Assembly: GCF_000764305.2 (NCBI RefSeq)
Contig: NW_025947678.1
Span: 62,001-126,000 of the forward strand
Length of the DNA: 64,000 nt
Direction: 5' to 3'
Origin: Hyalella azteca
Lineage: Eukaryota > Arthropoda > Malacostraca > Amphipoda > Hyalellidae
In this document: positions 57,557 to 64,000 of the stretch, one piece after another
Numbering within the stretch: position 1 is the first letter of the stretch
Layout: each line of letters begins with the position of its first letter
Notes under the pieces: generated by a model
What the model was told of the DNA's origin: nothing
What the model saw: only the letters and a program-made list of their open reading frames with translations
The model's database searches: none
Translations under genes and position numbers: made by a program

Positions 57557-60100
57557 ATAATTAAATGCCTATATATTCAACTCGTACTCATGAACTAGAT
57601 AAGTCATTGAATTTTCAATCAGACTCTCAAGGGAGTACATTTATAATCAGTTTTATTGTCACCGCAAAGCTGTAAGTAAATTGTAGTAGGTAAAGCTGCA
57701 TCTTTCATGTGCTTGCTTTTCCATGCATGAACCTGCAATTATTGTCACTTTTCCGTAGTTTTATCAACCGCGAGAATGTATTGACCTGATGGGCAAGGTT
57801 TACTCCTACTAAGTGCCAAGGTGAAATGAAAACTACATGATACACCAAGAGTAATTATTGGCAAACGGGTAATGCAGTAGAGATCAGATAGCCAGGGATT
57901 GTAATTACAATACTCTCCTGATTGACCCCGGACATCAGGCGTCTCATTCTATTCATTATAATAATTATACTCTAAGGTTGGATCATCTGTAATTTTTTGA
58001 GGCATAATATTAACTAGGCGTGGTAGAGATTGATGGAAAAGTACTCGACCAGAGTTAGCATGGACATTCTTGGATGGGTCTCGAGGTCTACCACTTATTT
58101 GTTGCTCTTCCACTTTCCCTGGTGGCGCTAGCAACCTTCACAACAGAGTGCAGCTTAACCTTCATAAACTTTGACTAAATATACTACATAACTTATTTCG
58201 ATGATGCTTCTCGTTTCTAGTACATGCTGATATCAAGAACTCCAGGATAGTTCTCCGCAATTTTAAGCAGCGAAAACTAAACCATTGTTAGATAGGAAAC
58301 ACCTGTACAGACGAAAGTTCCAAGTATTTTTTGTCGTTGTCGAACTCATGGCGAACCCTTCAGCTCATTCACATATAATTATATCACTCCCAATGATGAG
58401 CTTACCATGAATGATTTTTATTGTATTTTCTGCGCGATAGACGTTCTGAATTTCTCAAAATTCAGCCGTATTCATTATTTAGTCACAATTGAATCTAAGT
58501 TTGCGCAGGCGAATCGTCTGAAAATTCGACTAAATTCTTATAAGTAAGAAGGAGAAAAACTTTTATTTGTGTAATAATTAAAACTGGCTTCAAAAAATTT
58601 GTCAGCGTTATTCCTGCTTTCAATGAACGTCTTGCTGCATAATTTCATTCCGACAATACATTGCAGTTAACGGTTGTTTGAATTCGTGTCCTTGTTAAAT
58701 TTGGAAATAAAATTAGGTTCATTTTATTGACCGTTCCCATCATCTCTTGTACGAACGGATCAATCGACGTGATAATTGACCGAGTATTATATGCAAGCGA
58801 AATACTAAAAAATGACAGCAACTACTAAATTATAGCAACAGAGAGAAAATATGTAATTTTTTGCAACGTTACATGATCAGGCCATTCAACATATCTACTT
58901 TGGTGACAACTAATCCGCTGAAAAATTTTTCCAGAAAAATGCTAAAGTTGGAGTTACGAGTTTTACAGTAAGAGAGACTGTTAGTCGAATTCATCAAGGA
59001 AACATTGGGATCTGTAAAATTGAATCTCTTTCAGAGTTACCTCAATAAAGAAGGGATAAATATATGAGCTGCGATAACGCCATTAGCTAAAGCTAGACAA
59101 GGGCCATGAAGCCATCAATGCCAAGCAAACAGGCACATTGCAGCCCGGCCTTGCTATGCGTGATTATTATAGATTATTGTTCAGTGATTGAGTTATAAAT
59201 ATCATCCCATCTTCTGTAAATATAACACCATGATTGTTCAACCGCCGCTCAATGTTTCAAACTACCGTACTGCTGTAGCGCGAGATACCTGGTCGACTCG
59301 CAGTCTCAAAAACACAACGAAGCCTTTGAGAGTGAGACTATATATGGGGATGAAGTTCCATATACGTCGGTATTAGTTTTCATATTTTTTTTATATTCGG
59401 CGACCTGATTGCCTGGACATTTGCATGGACATTTGCTCTATTAACATTTGCTCTTCCACTCAATTTTAAATGGTTTTTAAGCAAAAAATGCCCGGAAACC
59501 CCGCACGAAGTTTCAGTCTCTGTTATTTCGTCTGTAAATGCTGTAAAAGTCGACAAGTTCGTATCGGACAAGAGAACAAAATTGTAGTCAGGATTATCGA
59601 ACTCGTAGTTTTCTTATATATTAATATCTCGATAATCCATAAAATTACTATCCAGTGGATAGTAATTTTACTGGTGGATCCATAAAATTACTAAGTTCGA
59701 GGGTCGGTGCATTTTCATCATCACCAAGCAAGACGGGATCACTCGGTAAAGATAAGACAAGATTTTGAGGATGCTGCACAAGTCCGGATTCTGTCTCGCT
59801 TTCAAAGATCATGCTTGGGAGTTCTGTTCTAACCATTAAGGCAAGAGGTTCCTTGTGCTGAGCTCCCGTGACAGTAGCCGGCTTCGGCCGGCTGCTACGT
59901 TATCTTTCTAGAACTATCTTTCTCGAACTTTGAAAATGCCGTACTATCCCGCTCCGAGGCGTTGAGCCGGCGGATGCCATGGTACGACCAGCTTAAGTGA
60001 AATTCAACCCCTGAAGTTCTGAACACCTATAAATGCTCCCGGCGTCTAACTGCCAAATTTCGTTACAAAGATTTTAAGATGCCTCCATGTGTGGTTAGTA
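57557..60100. other. Intergenic, no gene seen
   Basis: Nothing recognisable except a perfect hairpin at 59641-59669, whose arm sequence is repeated directly at about 59683. Confidence 0.5.
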
Positions 60101-60208
60101 CCCCCTGCCCTGGAGTGGGGCTATCTGCCATGGAGTGGGGCTATCTGCCCTGGAGTGGGACTTTCTGCCCTGGAGTGGGGCTATCTGCCCTGGAGTGGTG
60201 CTCTCCGC
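60101..60208. repeat. 20-bp minisatellite (CTGCCCTGGAGTGGGGCTAT)n
   Basis: Five units, the last ones diverged. It produces short false frames. Confidence 0.93.
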
Positions 60209-60319
60209 CCCGGTGTGGTCTCTACTTTGGTGGCCCCGTTCTGCAGCCCTTCAGCCATTGGGAATTCTTGAGTTTTTTTTCAAGACACCCAATCTTGTTC
60301 ATGAAAACATAATTCGGGC

Positions 60320-61080
60320 AAGTTCCTTCAACTGTTCTGACATGGGGCCGCATTGAACCAGTCTTCAGAGGCTCCCATAAATTCCAATTAAAGAAAGAAG
60401 ATTACGCTTGCATGCTTTGCGCAAACAACCCCAGTTCGACAACGGTCATAGATCTGGCTTCCAAAGCGCTAGAACACCTCCATACCATTGCTGAAGAACA
60501 ATCTGCTTAACTGCAAGTCAAGTTAGAGGCCACTACATTGACTGGGGTGTTAACACGCTCCTTCATCATGTACTTAGATGGATGTCGAGAATACCTCAAT
60601 TTCGATTGTCCTCCGACACAATTAAAGAACTTTTCCTTCGCCATCAAGCTTACTGAAGGCTGTTCACTGAAAATTATAATATTAAAGTTCAAGTTCCTCA
60701 TAACACCACTACTATCTGAATTAGGACCCGAACAGTGATGCCAGTCTAAATCCGCAGCCAACCGGAAGTCCACATCGAAAACGTAACGATTTTGTGATCG
60801 AAACGATACTTACTGGCGTAAGATAGAAACCATTTGCCACTGCAAAGGGTATGAGGGACAACTTCATTGTTACAAAGAACATCGCAACAACACACGATGA
60901 GTACTTTAGAACTGGCTTCTACTGTCTCTCCAATCTACCGAAAATTCTGTGCAAGTTAAAGCTGGGGACTTGGTGCAAGTCCAGCAGAATGGCACTGGCT
61001 GCATGCATTGGGTCGGCATTGCGCGGTATTGCAGCTGAAGTTCAAAGTGATTCTATTAATTCCGTTTCAGCTTTATGAGA
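60320..61080 (+). pseudogene. Decayed coding-like stretch, family unknown
   Basis: Protein-like segments appear in shifting plus frames, with a stop at about 60506. They include a CMLC pair near 60410 and a Leu/Ala/Glu-rich helix-like part just after it, another open part to about 60738, and a third at 60851-61078. The pattern suggests an old gene or transposon with frameshifts. I recognise no domain. Confidence 0.25.
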
Positions 61081-61159
61081 ATTCATGGGCTTTTTGTTCT
61101 GGCCGACTTTTTCGAGTATTAGTTGTAAGGTTTCGTGCAAAATTATATCTTTTACCGTT

Positions 61160-62520
61160 TGCATTTGCTCAAGAAAGAAATTGTGCATGTAACGAGAATG
61201 CAAAAAGGAGTGTAAAGCATAATGGATGGCTATTCCCGAGCTGTGTGACGTTGCCTAAAAACGGGACATCGTAAGGTAGACAACCAGCAGCACTAGCGGG
61301 ATGGACAATTTGCAGAACGCGATTCTTGCTCGTTCTATCCAAATTGCACTCGCCAGTTACCGCATTCACCTCATTGAATTCTTTTGACAGCAAAATAGCG
61401 TCTGAACTGTCTACGTATGTCTAAAATTGCCGAAATACTGACAATTCATCGGAGAAATCTTTGTCTTTAATGAACTCAAAACTCTCAACGAAGTCACTGT
61501 AAAGAATGGGATTTCGGATTTCAGCATCACTGAGAGCTTGGTGCACATCCGGCCGATTTTGTAGGGTGAAGCCCATCGAATGTATTTTTTTTCTGAGTAA
61601 AAGTGATTGATGGACGGACCGGGAGCCAACGAAAATGAGGAGGCACCCAATGAATTACCAGGTTATTTCAGAACAACACTGCTCGAATCCATGGCGTTGC
61701 TTCTACCATTACGCATGAGATTAGGTACAACCGCGGCTGGAGCCACGGCATCATGCAGGCGCCAATTGCGATTAGTTCCGGAGTACAGGGTTTTTTTGGA
61801 ACATGTGGAAACTTTTTAGGATCGTCACAATGTTTTTTTCGTAGGACACGTAATTATTGAGAGACCCTGCTCATCATTGACAATCAAGATAGACCCAGTC
61901 ATCTAATCTAAATCCTCTTTTAACATTGGCCAATCCGGCCTGCGGCCATCAAAAAAGTGAGGATTCGCCTTGAAAGGAGTAAGAGAACGACATATCAATC
62001 TAAGATATTTTATTCATGCAACACATGAGTCAAATTCTTGTCTTCCTCGCTTTCGGGATGCAAATTGCACACATGAGGACAGATAGCCGTTGGGAAAGGA
62101 AATCTGTCCATAACAGCAACCAGCTTAAATTTCCCAATAGAAATTATTCTATTTCGCGGCGGAACTCTCGTACGTGACTGATAAAATCTAAAAAATTGGT
62201 GGGAGCCTTCCACTCTGCAGAAAGTTCATGATCTCTCAACGTAAGTAGCAATAATTAAATCAATTTCCTGTAGCCGCAGTCAGGAGGTGGCTTAGTTAGC
62301 ATTGTGAAGATAACCACTGGCCAAGCAATGGACCACTTCAAATTGTTTGACCTGTTACTGCTAGGCGTTGGATACTTGGCACAGCACTGTCCTGCGATGC
62401 ATGCTTCGCGCAAGGTATCAGAATCTCCATAAGAGCGCCCCACAAAATCAGCACGAAGCGACTGAAATTCGAATTCATAGTCGGCACTGTTGACTCTCTG
62501 ACAAGCACCTAAGGCGCGAC
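61160..62520 (-). pseudogene. Decayed coding-like stretch on minus strand, family unknown
   Basis: Several minus-strand frames of 60-80 codons lie in succession (62443-62255, 62213-62010, 61650-61411, 61393-61169), separated by stops or shifts and with protein-like composition. No motif is recognised. It could be a degraded transposon, or chance. Confidence 0.2.
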
Positions 62521-64000
62521 CTCAACAACTTCAGGAAGTGGATCGTTTGAAGCGACTGGTCTGCCGTCTAAATCGGCTGGCAGTAGTATAGAGACCGAGC
62601 CTACCACAACATTTTCCATAAACAGCTTAAATCATAGGTTACCACAACCATTTACCCCAAATCTTACCCAACAAAATTAACTAATTACCCCTGATCCTTC
62701 AATATTATTACGAAAAATTACCCCCGAATCTGCATAAACAGCTTAACAGGGTACTGATCATGAATCTTACCCTATAAAATTAACCAATTACTCCTGAATC
62801 ACGAGTTAACGACCATTTACACCGATTGAGTCATTCGAGTCATTTACCAGGCTGGAGTCATTTGAGTCAAATCAGCTTGAAACCTCGAGTCAGTTTTTTT
62901 CATGGGCTGGTAGCTAAAGGCATACTGTAAGGAATTCATACAAACATAACTGCTAACAATTTTATTGAAACTCCAAAGGATAAGCTTCGGATCCAGAGAA
63001 GTAGAAAACCGGGACTGCAGTGAATGTAGTCGAGGAAACTAAAATTAGAAAAAGAAACCTTACTTAATGAATGCCAAAGCTTGAGAATCGATTTGATCAA
63101 TTATGCTCAGAAATTCCAATTCAGCGGTACAAAACTTGACAGCGAACGCATATTCCCAATCTAACCTCAAATGTAATAACGCGTACAGCACAAATAATGT
63201 CGCGCTGGCTGCACTGGAGGCATGGAGCACACGGCAAAGAGATGCGACGTATGAGAATACACCGGAGGAGGAGGTTATACTGTAAATTGACAGTTACAAA
63301 CCAAGATTAGATTGATCAGCAAGTGCTATTATATCGTATGCAATTTATCATTATGAGGATCAAGATATATTGATCACTTTATGTAAAGTTAAGAATAAAT
63401 ATTTCGAGACTAACCTTCTAATTTATTACCGCTGGGGTAAATTTAGAAGTGGCTTGAAAGCCGTTTAGAGGTAGGTGTTTTGAAAGTGCAATTGAGTGCA
63501 AAGGTTAGTATATTAATAAATGACTTGATAGACCCAACGTGACTAAATTAATAGGGTTAAAGCGCCACAGGGCGTAAAGTTAATAGGCTCGAAAGCCGGC
63601 AATACTGCCAAGTTTAATTAATGCGTCAGAGACGTCTTAAAGTTGGGTCAAACCAAATAGTAACGTGGCATGCATTAATCATGATAATGGGCCCATAGCA
63701 TGCATTAATTCAAAAGGATGATAGGAAGTGAAATTGCACTCTAGTCACTGCGGGCAATACAGTAGCCTAGAACACCATTTGAGTCACCTCCGTATCACAT
63801 AAGCCAGTCAAAAGTTGAGCCTTTAATGCTTCAAAATTTCTCTCGAAATCGATACTTAATCTAACTTAATCTGTAAGGTCTCAGTTACAGTAATACGGAA
63901 TACAATTTCAATTAAATGGAACATGAATCAGTAAAATTTCTAATAACACTTAAATTATCCTCCACAAAAACTCGCTCCAGATCCAGGACCGGTCTGGCAG
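62521..64000. other. Intergenic, no gene seen
   Basis: Two diverged units around TTACCCYAYAAAATTAACYA (about 62665 and 62768) form a weak tandem repeat, and GCATGCATTAAT occurs twice near 63669-63710. Otherwise nothing is recognised. Confidence 0.5.

Overview
The window looks like repeat-rich, AT-rich animal nuclear DNA, most likely from an arthropod. The reasons are a BEL/Pao LTR retrotransposon with the arthropod-type domain set (DUF1759 gag, peptidase A17/RNase H, integrase, DUF5641), a CR1/Jockey-like LINE, hAT-type and other MITEs, foldback elements, many minisatellites, and two intron-split last exons of trypsin-like proteins. I cannot name the species. I saw no rRNA, tRNA, CRISPR array or bacterial-type operon.

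Positions 1-22385 are dominated by two direct copies of one large DNA transposon, called E here. Its terminal inverted repeats begin CCCAAATAAAAATT and are followed by subterminal GCATCGATG and TATAGGTGG motifs. Copy 1 (1-6456) is cut by the window edge. Copy 2 (9967-22385) has been enlarged by a 520-bp solo LTR (11128-11647, 4-bp target duplication) and a 6.4-kb mosaic BEL/Pao element on the minus strand (11902-18266). A 3.5-kb spacer between the copies holds two blocks of the same 28-bp minisatellite, one touching each E end, plus MITEs, a LINE scrap and a 12-bp minisatellite. A third E end (51776) sits inside a LINE.

The BEL/Pao element has one long gag/protease ORF and one long zinc-knuckle/RNase H/integrase ORF. 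The reverse transcriptase core is missing, the zinc-knuckle block is present twice, and the two LTRs are strongly diverged. It reads as a recombinant and is probably not autonomous.

Positions 22386-51690 are almost free of recognisable genes. They hold a hAT MITE with a perfect 8-bp target duplication (24026-24466), members of a GGGCC-ended MITE family (30834, 44237 and 7789, with expanded relatives at 29451 and 35716), a 31-bp minisatellite, two foldback elements near 43.2-45.8 kb, and an inverted repeat pair at 40478 and 45970.

Positions 51690-57556 carry a broken LINE and, on the plus strand, two paralogous last exons of serine protease-like proteins (53780 and 57368). Both have altered residues around the catalytic serine and are probably part of a local tandem gene cluster whose 5' exons I could not find. 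The last 6 kb has a 20-bp minisatellite and decayed coding-like stretches that I cannot assign.
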